Positions 48,800 to 57,817 of a DNA stretch of 64,000 nt are shown here, piece by piece (position 1 is the stretch's first letter; every line of letters begins with the position of its first letter). A model generated the notes under the pieces. The model was not told where the DNA came from and ran no database searches. It worked only from the letters and a program-made list of their open reading frames with translations. Origin of the DNA: Lachnospiraceae bacterium MD329 (GTDB lineage: Bacteria; Bacillota; Clostridia; UBA1381); assembly GCA_010206265.1 (NCBI GenBank), contig VIQV01000022.1:168356-232355 (forward strand). Reading direction: 5' to 3'. A program made the position numbers and the translations under genes.

Positions 48800-48985
48800 T
48801 TATAATACTAATGCTTTTTTGGGACAGAAATTCGAACACTTACCACACCGTATACATTTGTCATAGTCTATGTTAGGCGCTTCGAAATCTTTTTGGCTTA
48901 ACGCTCCTACAGGACAAACTGTTACAGCAGGACACTTATGATTTTGCGGACAGTTTTCTATTACTATTTTTAATTTTTTTTCCAT
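48800..48985 (-). CDS. Small 4Fe-4S ferredoxin-type protein
   Basis: 61 residues. The second cluster motif is standard, CIRCGKCSNFCP (C-x2-C-x2-C-x3-CP). The first is spaced differently, with Cys at 12, 18 and 24 in CPQNHKCPAVTVCP, so it may hold an altered cluster or ligand set (a His lies at 16). Small proteins of this layout are common in Clostridia. GAAAGGAG precedes the ATG. The partner is unknown. Confidence 0.87.
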   Translation of the reverse strand: MEKKLKIVIENCPQNHKCPAVTVCPVGALSQKDFEAPNIDYDKCIRCGKCSNFCPKKALVL

Positions 48986-49304
48986 AATTCATTCTCCTTT
49001 CAAATTTAAAAATAACTATGTAATATTTATTATACCATATAAGGAGTGGCGTAGGCAAGAGATATAAAAATAATTGTTGACTACACTTTGGGTGGATATA
49101 TAATTTAATAAGAGTATATGTCATAAATATAAATTATATGAAGGATTTATATAGTGGTAACTATTATACAAGTAGGTGACAGTTATAAAATTAAGTTAAG
49201 CTGTAATATTTGATAAGGAGAAGATGTATGATAGTATAATTGTTTCATATTTTTAATTATATTGCATATAATATTGATATTGTGAAATTTTTTTGAAAAA
49301 AGTG

Positions 49305-49333
49305 TTGACAAATTATCTTTTATATGGTAATAT
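49305..49333 (+). promoter_or_regulatory. Promoter of tRNA-Lys; AT-rich intergenic region
   Basis: TTGACA (49305-49310), 17 bases, TAATAT (49328-49333), 29 bases before the tRNA. The space from 48986 to 49304 is very AT-rich and holds only short open frames (for example about 20 codons from a GTG near 49154), none convincing. Confidence 0.75.
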
Positions 49334-49362
49334 ATTATTCGGTGTTGAGATAACTCAACTAT

Positions 49363-49438
49363 GCGTGATTAGCTCAGTTGGTAGAGCACCTGACTCTTAA
49401 TCAGGGTGTCCAGGGTTCGAGCCCCTGATCGCGTACCA
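49363..49438 (+). tRNA. tRNA-Lys (anticodon CTT), CCA encoded
   Basis: A complete cloverleaf: acceptor GCGTGAT with ATCGCGT (two G-T pairs), D arm GCTC/GAGC, anticodon arm CCTGA-CTCTTAA-TCAGG, T arm CAGGG-TTCGAGC-CCCTG, discriminator A, then CCA at 49436-49438. The anticodon CTT reads AAG lysine codons. It marks the left edge of the accessory region. Confidence 0.97.
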
Positions 49439-49441
49439 GCT

Positions 49442-49474
49442 TAAACCGCTTAAACACTACGTTTGAGCGGTTTT
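49442..49474 (+). terminator. Terminator after tRNA-Lys
   Basis: AAACCGCTTAAAC pairs with GTTTGAGCGGTTT around a 5-base loop, followed by TTGTTTTG. Confidence 0.85.
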
Positions 49475-49545
49475 TGTTTTGCTTTTTCTGACTATATTTT
49501 GACTATCAAATCTAATTTACAGCTACCGTACAGCTACAAAAAATT

Positions 49546-49567
49546 AAGCCACCCAAACGGATGGCTA
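49546..49567 (-). terminator. Terminator after the Fic gene
   Basis: On the minus strand AGCCATCC, GTTT, GGGTGGCT, then TAATTTTTTG, 10 bases after the fic stop. The flanking bases 49480-49545 contain a GCTACCGTACAGCTAC direct repeat but no gene. Confidence 0.75.
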
Positions 49568-49576
49568 TTTAATAGT

Positions 49577-50467
49577 TTAGTATTCAATTTTAAAATAATC
49601 AAGATATTTTTTAAAATTATCCTGTGCTGTCAGGCAAGTATCCATAAGATATCCTTTCACATTTTCCCATTCTCCAAGTCCTCTGTAGTAGAACAGCTTT
49701 AGGTTATCATCTATAATAAACGGTACAATATTATATTTTAAACATTCCTTAAACATTATCAGTCTGCCAACACGTCCATTTCCGTCTTGGAACGGATGTA
49801 TGCGCTCAAACCTATAATGGAAATCAATAATATCCTCTAAATTCTTATTTACCTTTGAATTATAGTCTGATAATAGCTTTTTTATTTCTTTTGATACATT
49901 TTCAGGCTCAACGGTGTTTTTTCCACCAACTTCATTAGGTAATTTCTTATAATCACCCACAGCAAACCAATCCTTTCGGCTATCGCTTGTACCTGTTTTT
50001 AGCATCATATGAAGTTTCTTGATATAGTTCTCTGTAAGCGTTCTGTTTGCACTGTCAATAATCGTATCAATACACTTGAAATGATTTGACGTTTCTACTA
50101 TATCGTCAACATTTATAGTTTCGTTAGCTATGCCGATAGTATTGGTCTCAAAGATATATCTTGTCTGGTCGTGAGTGAGTTTACTGCCCTCTATATGATT
50201 TGAATTGTATGTTAGTTCAATCTGTAACTTGTGATATATTCCTCCCGATAATTTACTGCTTTTTTCGGCTTTTAAGCGTTGAAGCAATATACTATCACTA
50301 ATTTTCTTTTTATTGGTTCTGTCGGGTTTTACAGCGTTCTCAGGTATATTCCATGTCTTGCCTGTAATAAAGGCATTGGGTATCTTTCCTTTTGCACAGT
50401 AGTTACGAACACCTCGTTCTGACATGTTCCATCTTTTCGCCATTTCGGCAACTGATATATACTTCAT
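49577..50467 (-). CDS. Fic-domain protein with N-terminal DNA-binding-like domain
   Basis: 296 residues. Residues 1-45 look like an excisionase/MerR-type winged helix (SVAEMAKRWNMSERGVRNYCAKGKIP). The Fic domain follows with the complete catalytic motif HPFQDGNGRVGR (about 222-233), which in the family transfers AMP or another nucleotide part to a target protein. An inhibitory-helix motif SNHIEG (S-x3-E-G, about 87-92) lies on the N-terminal side, so the enzyme is probably self-inhibited (class II Fic). The start follows GGAAGTGATT. No separate antitoxin is adjacent. It is the first gene of the accessory region beside tRNA-Lys. Confidence 0.93.
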   Translation of the reverse strand: MKYISVAEMAKRWNMSERGVRNYCAKGKIPNAFITGKTWNIPENAVKPDRTNKKKISDSILLQRLKAEKSSKLSGGIYHKLQIELTYNSNHIEGSKLTHDQTRYIFETNTIGIANETINVDDIVETSNHFKCIDTIIDSANRTLTENYIKKLHMMLKTGTSDSRKDWFAVGDYKKLPNEVGGKNTVEPENVSKEIKKLLSDYNSKVNKNLEDIIDFHYRFERIHPFQDGNGRVGRLIMFKECLKYNIVPFIIDDNLKLFYYRGLGEWENVKGYLMDTCLTAQDNFKKYLDYFKIEY

Positions 50468-50609
50468 AGAATCACTTCCTTGATAGTATTATATCACATT
50501 ATCGGCATAAATACAACTGCTTATTCAGCATTTCTATTTTTGTGCCGATAAATAGTAACATACACTATAAATGAGTGATTTTTGATATTTAATTTCTATT
50601 TAAATGGTA

Positions 50610-53600
50610 TTAATGTACTTCAAAACCGATACTGCTCATTTTTTCGATAAATTGCTGTTCAAATAGATTTATATTATTCTTATCTACAATAATAACTAGA
50701 TTATGTTTTGCTCTGGAACATCCAACATAAAATAACTTGTATGCCCAAAGTGTTCCTTGTACTTTAGAAGATGTAAAACACTCTTTAAAGTTTGTATAAT
50801 TAGGGCTTGAAAAATATTTATCAAATTTTTCTTTAATGCAGAAATCAAAATAAATATTTCCATTGAACTTATCAAAAAATTCCTTAGCAAAATTTTCACA
50901 GTTTCCACTTTGAGAGTTGTATACACCTGCAGATGTAATACTTAGTTCATTAAATCTTTTTCTTGTTTTAGTATAGTCATAATAGAAATTTTGAAAATCA
51001 GTTAAATTAATACTGTTATTGCATATCAAGTAGAAGAAACTGTACATATCAGTAATTGGGTTTCTTGATGAATTTTCAGCTATAAAACATACGTTATGAT
51101 GACCTTCTCCCTTTACACCATGTTGCGTGGAGATTTTTGGACTATCAAGATACAAGTATAACTTGCGTAGTTCATTTAACGAACATTCTAATACTTCTTT
51201 ATATTCATCATTTTCGTATATCTGTATAAATTCATTGTCTAAACAATACTCGTTTGTAATCAAATAATCACAAAATTGCTTTATTGTTAATTCATCGGAT
51301 TGAAACTTTTCAATAATATCCTTTGCTTTCTTTGAAAATTCAATCTTATCGGTATGAAATTTAATTCCTGTTAAAGTAGGACAAAAAATGTTATGTTTCT
51401 TTCTAGCTAATTGAATAGCAGCACCGTATTGCTTTTTTTCCATTAAGTTTACAAAGTTACAAATAAGAAACAATAGCTTAAACAATTTGTCAGGATTATC
51501 GTTAGTTTTATCAGTTAAAACATCAACCGCACCATATTTTGACGGAAAAGAATATGCATTCATATGAGATATGGCTTTATATAGCATAGACACTCCTAAT
51601 TGTTCAAATCGTTCTCTATTAAAGAGATATAGACGCATGTATTCATCGCTATACTTTTCTGACTCTATATCAGGCGTTTCTGTAATGATAATTTTAGGTT
51701 TTTCGCCATCAAAAGATGATGCCGGAATTTGATTATATTCAGGATTATTATATAAGTTGTTTAACACATTAACAATTTTTTCAGAACAGCGATAATTTCT
51801 TTTCAAATTAAGATTTGTATTAAACCTCTCTAATTTCTCATTAAAAGAACCATCATAATTTTGATATATTTCTTGCATTTTATCGCCAAGTAAATATAGT
51901 TCACTTGTGGTATTTTTAATAGTCTCATAAAATGTATCCAAAACATTTGAAGAAGTATCTTGATATTCGTCGATAAAAATGTATGAATATTTGTTTGATA
52001 ATCTTCTTTTCAAAATAGGAAATTTATTAACTATTTCTCGAAATAAATACAAAAGGTCATCATGTGAAATTCTACCGTAATAATAACTACTGAAGGCTTG
52101 CTCGTTATACGATATTTTTTTAATATTTTCTTTTATTATTTCAATATCTATTTCCCCATATTTTTCTATATATCTTTGATTTTTTTCATCAGTTTCGCCT
52201 TTATTTATTCCATCTAATATTTTCTCTTCAAACAAGTCAAAGTATAAATCAATAACTTCCGTCTTAGAAAAATATATTGAAATAAACTCCAAAACAAATG
52301 CATGGATAGTGTTTATTGTAACATTTTTACTATTTATTCTGTGCTGTAATTCTTCTTTGGCTCTATTAGTGTATGTTATACATAAAATCTTTCTATTTGG
52401 ATATTTTGATATTAACTCTATTATTCTATTTTCAATATATGTTGTTTTTCCACTTCCGGCAGGAGCATTTACTAAAAACATATTATTTAATTTTTCAGCC
52501 AATCTAATCCCCCCCTTTAAATAATGCGGAAGCATGTCTTTTTGTAATCCTGAAAGAATTACAGAATACATAAAGTTTGTTTTGTTATTCTTGTTTTCAT
52601 TTATTAAATCTCTTACGTTAAAGTTGCGTTTATTAGGGATATCTAATTTTAATTTCTTTTGCTCTATTTGATGTAACCACCAATCACGAGTATTTGAATA
52701 GTCCACAGTAATATTCAATAATGTACAAACCATAGCTTCTTCAAGTGTACGTGTATAATAATCATTTTTGCCCTGAGTTACTACTTTTATCAAACTATCC
52801 GTGTCTATCTTTTCAGTCCAAGTATAGATTTCCTCTACAGTTGGTTCTTGTGATAACTTTTTGTAATCAGGTCTCTTTATTTTTCTGCATGGTCTTCTCC
52901 GTAGGTCAGATTGTATTGTAGATAGTTTATCTAATTCAGACATTTGATAAATGCAATCAGAATCTTTAAATCTACAGGTGTTTTTACAATATGTAACGAT
53001 ATCGTTATTATATATTTCTTTTGATATATAGTCTCTATAGTACTGTTTTAGACCCCCATTGGTAATGTGAGTATCTTTTTTTATATCTTCGACATTTGTT
53101 AGGGTTTTCTTGTAATCAATGTCTGTAATAATTAAAGTCTTAATGTGTAAAAAGTATATTAGCTTTCTATACCAATGAGTGTATGCACCTCCAACCTGAA
53201 CAAAAGAAATATATTGATTAGATAGTGTATCGTATTCATCTTCCAGTAATAATTTTTCTATATATAGTTTTTCTGTATCTCCCTCATACATAATAATTTT
53301 ATTGGCAAATATTAAGTCTGAGTAATTGATAGAAAAAAGAAAACTAAAAAATTGTCGATGTTCATCACTTTCTAAATTTTTCTCAAATTTGTTCATATCA
53401 TATACCGAACTTATTAATAGTTCATCTATTCTTAAAATCCTAATTTGTTTTAAGGAAGAGCATTTTATGATTTCATTTGAGTGAGTGGTAATTATACCCT
53501 GAACACGATTCTTATCTTCATTTTCAAGTATTTCATTTATAAATTTAATCAACATACGTTCCATTTGTGGATGCATATGCGCTTCGGGTTCTTCAATGAC

Positions 53601-54710
53601 AAAAAGATTAACCTTATCTAATGCATATTGCTGGGTAAATGCCTCCACTTTTAGACACATATATATTAGATTACTAATTCCCAACCCTTGTGAGTATTCT
53701 TTTAATTTAACACCGTTTTTAAATTCAAAAAAAGTTTGTAACGAAGATGTTAAAAAATTCAAGAGAACATCATCAGAGATATTTGTTTGCAAAGAGAACT
53801 CTCCGTGGTTATAGTCAAAATGCTTTTCAATATCCGTTAAAGTTTTTTCTGCTTTTACTAATGAATGTTTTTTTACTTTATCGTTTAATTTTCTGTTGTC
53901 CAATCCCTTTTTTATGTCTTTAATAATTTGGGTTTTGAATTCAGCCCAGTCATTACTTTGCTTGAAGTGTTTTAAGAGTTCTTTGCTTATAGAATAATGG
54001 GTATCAGTTTTTTCATCATTCAATACTCTTGTAGCTTGCAGATAATTGTAGTTAAATAAGTTTTGGAATTCGTTAATTCCGATACTTATTTCATTTTGAT
54101 AGGATTTATCGGTAAAATAAATTACATTTTCAAAAGCTACATTAAAAATTTCAGAAGCTATTTCTTGGTATTCTGCATTAAAATCAGAAGCAATTTTTGC
54201 TGTTTTGTGTTTTTTGAGTTTTGTTTGTAATTCGTACAATATACTTGCCTTTAAAGATAGCTCCTTTATCAGTTTAGTAACATTTACTTCGTAGTTGAAT
54301 GAAAAAAAGAAGCTAGTACAATCATCATCAAGTTCCATAAGATAATCTGAAAATAATGAAATACTTTCTGATCTATCATATTGAACTTCTATCTCTATTT
54401 TAATGCCTATAGGTTTAGTTTCCTTATCATATAGATTTTTAATTTTCTCTCTGAATTCGGTTTCATCTTTACTGGTCTTAAAAGCTTTTGATATTGTATC
54501 GGTAAAATTTTTATGCAAATCCTCGTAATAGCCAGCGGATATATCATCTTGATCGAATTTCTTATCTTTAAATAGTCTTTTGAAGAGTTCAATGATTGAA
54601 GTCTTACCACTATTGTTTGCTCCTGCTAAAACTGTGAGATTATCATCAAAGTCTATTTCAGTGTCTTTAAATTGTCTATAATTCTTAATAGATACTTTTT
54701 TCAAAAGCAT
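50610..54710 (-). CDS. Fused OLD-type ATPase/TOPRIM nuclease and UvrD-like helicase (single-chain Gabija-like)
   Basis: 1366 residues. Part 1 is an OLD-family ATPase: Walker A GANNSGKT (30-37), signature YSQGLGISNL, Walker B FVIEEPEAHMHP (about 368-379) and switch ITTHSNEII. Part 2 is a TOPRIM domain: Glu in MYEGDTEKLYIEKLL (about 473) and DID in LIITDIDYKK (about 528). A Cys-containing linker follows (about 560-740). Part 3 is an SF1 helicase: Walker A APAGSGKT (about 748-755), DEYQDT (about 913), LKRNYRCSEKI, QHGVKGEGHH (about 1198) and YVGCSRAKHN (about 1330). In Gabija anti-phage defence GajA (parts 1-2) and GajB (part 3) are separate proteins; here they are one. The gene is much more AT-rich than the core. 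A phage-defence role is inferred. Confidence 0.9.
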   Translation of the reverse strand: MLLKKVSIKNYRQFKDTEIDFDDNLTVLAGANNSGKTSIIELFKRLFKDKKFDQDDISAGYYEDLHKNFTDTISKAFKTSKDETEFREKIKNLYDKETKPIGIKIEIEVQYDRSESISLFSDYLMELDDDCTSFFFSFNYEVNVTKLIKELSLKASILYELQTKLKKHKTAKIASDFNAEYQEIASEIFNVAFENVIYFTDKSYQNEISIGINEFQNLFNYNYLQATRVLNDEKTDTHYSISKELLKHFKQSNDWAEFKTQIIKDIKKGLDNRKLNDKVKKHSLVKAEKTLTDIEKHFDYNHGEFSLQTNISDDVLLNFLTSSLQTFFEFKNGVKLKEYSQGLGISNLIYMCLKVEAFTQQYALDKVNLFVIEEPEAHMHPQMERMLIKFINEILENEDKNRVQGIITTHSNEIIKCSSLKQIRILRIDELLISSVYDMNKFEKNLESDEHRQFFSFLFSINYSDLIFANKIIMYEGDTEKLYIEKLLLEDEYDTLSNQYISFVQVGGAYTHWYRKLIYFLHIKTLIITDIDYKKTLTNVEDIKKDTHITNGGLKQYYRDYISKEIYNNDIVTYCKNTCRFKDSDCIYQMSELDKLSTIQSDLRRRPCRKIKRPDYKKLSQEPTVEEIYTWTEKIDTDSLIKVVTQGKNDYYTRTLEEAMVCTLLNITVDYSNTRDWWLHQIEQKKLKLDIPNKRNFNVRDLINENKNNKTNFMYSVILSGLQKDMLPHYLKGGIRLAEKLNNMFLVNAPAGSGKTTYIENRIIELISKYPNRKILCITYTNRAKEELQHRINSKNVTINTIHAFVLEFISIYFSKTEVIDLYFDLFEEKILDGINKGETDEKNQRYIEKYGEIDIEIIKENIKKISYNEQAFSSYYYGRISHDDLLYLFREIVNKFPILKRRLSNKYSYIFIDEYQDTSSNVLDTFYETIKNTTSELYLLGDKMQEIYQNYDGSFNEKLERFNTNLNLKRNYRCSEKIVNVLNNLYNNPEYNQIPASSFDGEKPKIIITETPDIESEKYSDEYMRLYLFNRERFEQLGVSMLYKAISHMNAYSFPSKYGAVDVLTDKTNDNPDKLFKLLFLICNFVNLMEKKQYGAAIQLARKKHNIFCPTLTGIKFHTDKIEFSKKAKDIIEKFQSDELTIKQFCDYLITNEYCLDNEFIQIYENDEYKEVLECSLNELRKLYLYLDSPKISTQHGVKGEGHHNVCFIAENSSRNPITDMYSFFYLICNNSINLTDFQNFYYDYTKTRKRFNELSITSAGVYNSQSGNCENFAKEFFDKFNGNIYFDFCIKEKFDKYFSSPNYTNFKECFTSSKVQGTLWAYKLFYVGCSRAKHNLVIIVDKNNINLFEQQFIEKMSSIGFEVH

Positions 54711-54881
54711 ATTAATTTATCCTTTCTCGACTCTTGTTTGTGTATGTTGTGGTTAAACCTTTTTGTAATACTTTGAGCTAATCTCTACACGGATTATGCC
54801 CTTTAGAATGATAGCAATGATGATTGGTTAGTTCTAATAACGCTCCATGTCAGCATTATCGTACGGACATATAAAACCATC

Positions 54882-54973
54882 GTTTATGAGAAATTTTGAG
54901 AATGTATCATAACTTTATCCCAAAACCACAATACCATTCTCAAAACTCATATCAAAACCAATCTCTCATAAAC
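54882..54973. repeat. Two nested inverted-repeat pairs between the nuclease-helicase and resolvase genes
   Basis: GTTTATGAGA (54882-54891) pairs with TCTCATAAAC (54964-54973), and TTTTGAGAATG (54894-54904) pairs with CATTCTCAAAA (54935-54945). Both pairs are perfect. The 316-base gap 54711-55026 has no gene that I can see. It could be a recombinase site, a small structured RNA or a transposon end remnant. Confidence 0.6.
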
Positions 54974-55026
54974 CTACATTTTTCATAATATTATCATAGC
55001 ATAGTTTGACAAAATTTTCAACATCT

Positions 55027-55581
55027 TTATTTTTTCAAGTGACGATACAGAGTAGCATGTTTAACACCTGTCAAATCCTCAATCTCCGATACGGTATATT
55101 CTTTACTTTGGTATAATCTAACAGCCTTATCAATTAAATTTTTATCAATAGACGGTCTGCCTCCTATGCGACCTCTGGCACGTGCGGCGGCAAGTCCCTC
55201 TCGTGTACGATCTGCTATACAATCACGCTCAAATTGTGATATTGCAGAAATCAAAGTAAAAAGCAGCTTGCCTGCCGCTGTTGTAGTATCAATATTTTCT
55301 TTTAATGATACAAGATTGACTTGCTTTTCATTAAACAGTTCCATAAGCTCAATCAAGTCCTTTGTACTTCTGCCAAGCCTTGACAATGATTCTATAACTA
55401 CAGTATCGCCGGACGTTAATCGGTCAAGCATTTTTTCAAGCTCCGGTCTGTGACGCTTTGTACCTGTCATTTTCTCACAATAAATATGACTTACACCATA
55501 TTCATTAAGCATATCAATCTGACGGTCTAACACCTGTGTTTCAGTTGAAACACGCGCATAACCAAATATATAATTTTTCAT
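55027..55581 (-). CDS. Serine recombinase (resolvase/invertase family)
   Basis: 184 residues. The catalytic Ser is in FGYARVSTETQ, with the family segments ESLSRLGRSTKDL, LKENIDTTTAAGKLLFTLISAISQFERD and RTREGLAAARARGR; a C-terminal helix-turn-helix (about 140-184, EIEDLTGVKHATLYRHL) binds DNA. The ATG at 55581 fits GGAGGA; a GTG at 55587 is also in frame. It resolves or inverts DNA between two sites. It is only moderately similar to the other recombinase at 61422 and so is not a recent duplicate. Confidence 0.94.
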   Translation of the reverse strand: MKNYIFGYARVSTETQVLDRQIDMLNEYGVSHIYCEKMTGTKRHRPELEKMLDRLTSGDTVVIESLSRLGRSTKDLIELMELFNEKQVNLVSLKENIDTTTAAGKLLFTLISAISQFERDCIADRTREGLAAARARGRIGGRPSIDKNLIDKAVRLYQSKEYTVSEIEDLTGVKHATLYRHLKK

Positions 55582-55601
55582 AAACACTCCTCCATAAAAA
55601 T

Positions 55602-55627
55602 AAGACTACGGCATATGCCGTAGTCCT
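55602..55627 (-). terminator. Perfect palindrome, terminator after the SLH protein gene
   Basis: GACTACGGCATATGCCGTAGTC (55604-55625) is a perfect 22-bp palindrome 13 bases after the SLH gene stop, followed on that strand by TTATTTTTA. It overlaps the region just upstream of the resolvase start. Confidence 0.75.
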
Positions 55628-55637
55628 ATCACTTTTA

Positions 55638-57284
55638 TTACTTCTCCTTTATAACTCGAATTAATGATGCGTCTGTATCATATAGGAATACAGTATTTTC
55701 ATCTTTTAAAAACATTTGTGACCTGCCATGATATTCCCGTTGCGGAACTCTCTGAAAATCTATCACCTCAACATTATCAAGCACATTAATGTCAAGTCTT
55801 GTCAATTTCGTATTTAACTCACACTTTATTATATCTCCCGTATGAAAGGATAACGCATAAAAATTATCATTGCAATATCCTATGTGTGTATAATAATAAT
55901 TCATCATATTCTGTATACGCTCCCACTCGCTTGAATTAAAATTATATTTAGATAAGGATGCACTATCATTTCCGGTATAAAAACTATATAAATTATTACC
56001 GTTTTTTATTTCAAAACCGCTGTTATAAAAGCCGACAAAAGTTATAGGTTCTCCAACCTCATCTTCATTGCAGATTTTACAATTATCGCTGATATTAACT
56101 ATTGCGTTATACTCCGCGTATTTGTCAGACAATCCATAATAATCCGTTATCTTATAAAAAATGCCTTCCATAATCAAACCGTCTGTTTTTTCGTCATAGT
56201 AAAGCCGTTTTATACGAAAATCCTTATAATACTCTGTGACATCAACATTCTTTTTATTTTCTGCTTCTATCTCAAATTCAGACACATCAAGTAAACTTTT
56301 TACTTCTTCGGAACTCATATTTAGACTATAAATATTTTTATTGCTCTCGTCATAGTAATAAATATTTTCTCCGTCTGTTGTCATCATAGTGAATGTGTCT
56401 GATATTTTTGCTTTTGTTACAGTATTCATTACATACGGTTTTTCTTTCGGTGCTTCTGTCGGCTCTGGTGTTGGTTTTTCAGTCGGCGCGGCGGTAACTA
56501 CAGGTTTTTCCGTTTCAACCGGTGTTAGAGTGGATATTACCGGCGCTTGTGTTACAATTGGCGCGGTAGATGTTATAGGTGCTGTTGTGGGGAGATTATC
56601 AAACGTCTTGTTATCGTTTCCGTACTGATATGCTCTCCAAAGCATTGCCGTAGCTTCAGCTCTTGAAATAGAAGCCTGTCCTCTGAATGTATTATCCTCA
56701 TATCCCGATACCAATCCGCGTTCAAGCGCAACAGCCACATATTTCCTTGCGTCACCCGATATTGAGTCTGCATCCGTAAACATAGTTGTGAGCAGTGATT
56801 CATCTGCTCCGAGCGTATCATAACCCTTCAGCTTTACAAGCGCAACAGCTATATCCTCTCGAAGAGCGGGAGTGTCAGGCTTGTAATAACTACCGCCATA
56901 TATCTGATAACCGCTCAGATATGAATATGCCGCATGAATATATGGCGCGTACCACGCGTCTGTAGCCACATCAGAAAAGTCTCTTTGTGTCGGTGTTGAA
57001 ATTTGCAAACCTGACGCGCTTGTCATAATTCTCGCAAACTCTGCGCGTGTCACATTGTTATCGGGATAAAAATTACCGTTTGGATAACCCGAAACTACTT
57101 CCCGTTCCGTCATTTCTCCTATGTAGAGAAATGCCCAATGTGATGTTGGTACATCTTTAAATTTCTGCGTGTAGGTTTTAGTAGGTTGGTTTGTATATTC
57201 TGTACCATATTCTACCGCAGTTACAGTAGTCACTAAAGATGTAACAATAACTGACCATAGTATGAAGCTAATTAACTTTTTCAT
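55638..57284 (-). CDS. Secreted S-layer-homology protein with unknown C-terminal domain
   Basis: 548 residues. A signal peptide (1-23) precedes three SLH repeats (about 40-215; FKDVPTSHWAFLYIGEM, GYPNGNFYPDNNVTRAEFARIM, GYEDNTFRGQASISRAEATAML), which bind wall polysaccharide. A Thr/Pro-rich linker follows (about 225-285, repeats of PTEKPTPEPTE). The C-terminal half (about 290-548) is beta-rich with repeated YYY and YSL patterns (DGENIYYYDESNKNIYSL), similar in style to DUF5050-like propellers, but I cannot name it. It is the last gene of a minus-strand run from 61179. A surface protein inside a mobile-looking region. Confidence 0.87.
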   Translation of the reverse strand: MKKLISFILWSVIVTSLVTTVTAVEYGTEYTNQPTKTYTQKFKDVPTSHWAFLYIGEMTEREVVSGYPNGNFYPDNNVTRAEFARIMTSASGLQISTPTQRDFSDVATDAWYAPYIHAAYSYLSGYQIYGGSYYKPDTPALREDIAVALVKLKGYDTLGADESLLTTMFTDADSISGDARKYVAVALERGLVSGYEDNTFRGQASISRAEATAMLWRAYQYGNDNKTFDNLPTTAPITSTAPIVTQAPVISTLTPVETEKPVVTAAPTEKPTPEPTEAPKEKPYVMNTVTKAKISDTFTMMTTDGENIYYYDESNKNIYSLNMSSEEVKSLLDVSEFEIEAENKKNVDVTEYYKDFRIKRLYYDEKTDGLIMEGIFYKITDYYGLSDKYAEYNAIVNISDNCKICNEDEVGEPITFVGFYNSGFEIKNGNNLYSFYTGNDSASLSKYNFNSSEWERIQNMMNYYYTHIGYCNDNFYALSFHTGDIIKCELNTKLTRLDINVLDNVEVIDFQRVPQREYHGRSQMFLKDENTVFLYDTDASLIRVIKEK

Positions 57285-57298
57285 TTTATCTCACTCCT

Positions 57299-57727
57299 TT
57301 ATGAAAATATTTTCTTTATTCGTTTTAGTAAACCGCTGCCAATAAGATTATCTGTTTTTTCAATAATATGCTCAACGGTTTTTAATAAGTCATCCGAGCC
57401 TTGCCAATATTTATTTATAATTTCTTTATCGGTATCTGCAATAATTTTATTTAATGCGTATGCACATACAACAACATCATCAAGCAAACCCAATCCGGGT
57501 ACTAAATTAGGTATAAGATTTATCGGTGATACTGCATACGCGATAGCCAACACCAAAATACGTTTTGATTTATTACTGACCGCATCATCTCCCATAAATT
57601 TACACAGCAGATAGAACATATCAGGCAGAAGCATTACATATTCAAATCCCCTAAAATCATTTCTTTCGCCCGATTCCTTGATTATGTCCCGATACCATTT
57701 ATAAGTGCGTTTTTCCTTCTCATCCAT
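57299..57727 (-). CDS. YkvA-like small membrane protein (DUF1232)
   Basis: 142 residues. The segment LAIAYAVSPINLIPNLVPGLGLLDDVVV is the DUF1232/YkvA signature: two short hydrophobic stretches around SPxxLIPxxxPxxGxxDD. The function is unknown; the family may be membrane-associated. The ATG at 57727 follows GGAGGT at 8 bases; the frame is open to a GTG at 57736. It lies 14 bases before the SLH gene, so the two are co-transcribed. Confidence 0.85.
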   Translation of the reverse strand: MDEKEKRTYKWYRDIIKESGERNDFRGFEYVMLLPDMFYLLCKFMGDDAVSNKSKRILVLAIAYAVSPINLIPNLVPGLGLLDDVVVCAYALNKIIADTDKEIINKYWQGSDDLLKTVEHIIEKTDNLIGSGLLKRIKKIFS

Positions 57728-57784
57728 TATAAACACCTCCCAGTATTATTAAGCTAATGCTTTAGTATAATACCATTATACAAA

Positions 57785-57812
57785 AGCTCTTGGACAAATA
57801 GCGTCCAAGAGC
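57785..57812 (-). terminator. Terminator after the WYL regulator gene
   Basis: GCTCTTGGAC and GTCCAAGAGC form a perfect 10-bp stem, followed on the minus strand by TTTTG. It lies 6 bases after the stop. Confidence 0.8.
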
Positions 57813-57817
57813 CGATT

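Noticed and set aside
53596..53814. Plus-strand open frames inside the nuclease-helicase gene and other long genes
   Set aside because: They are shadows of real genes, without ribosome sites or recognisable domains.
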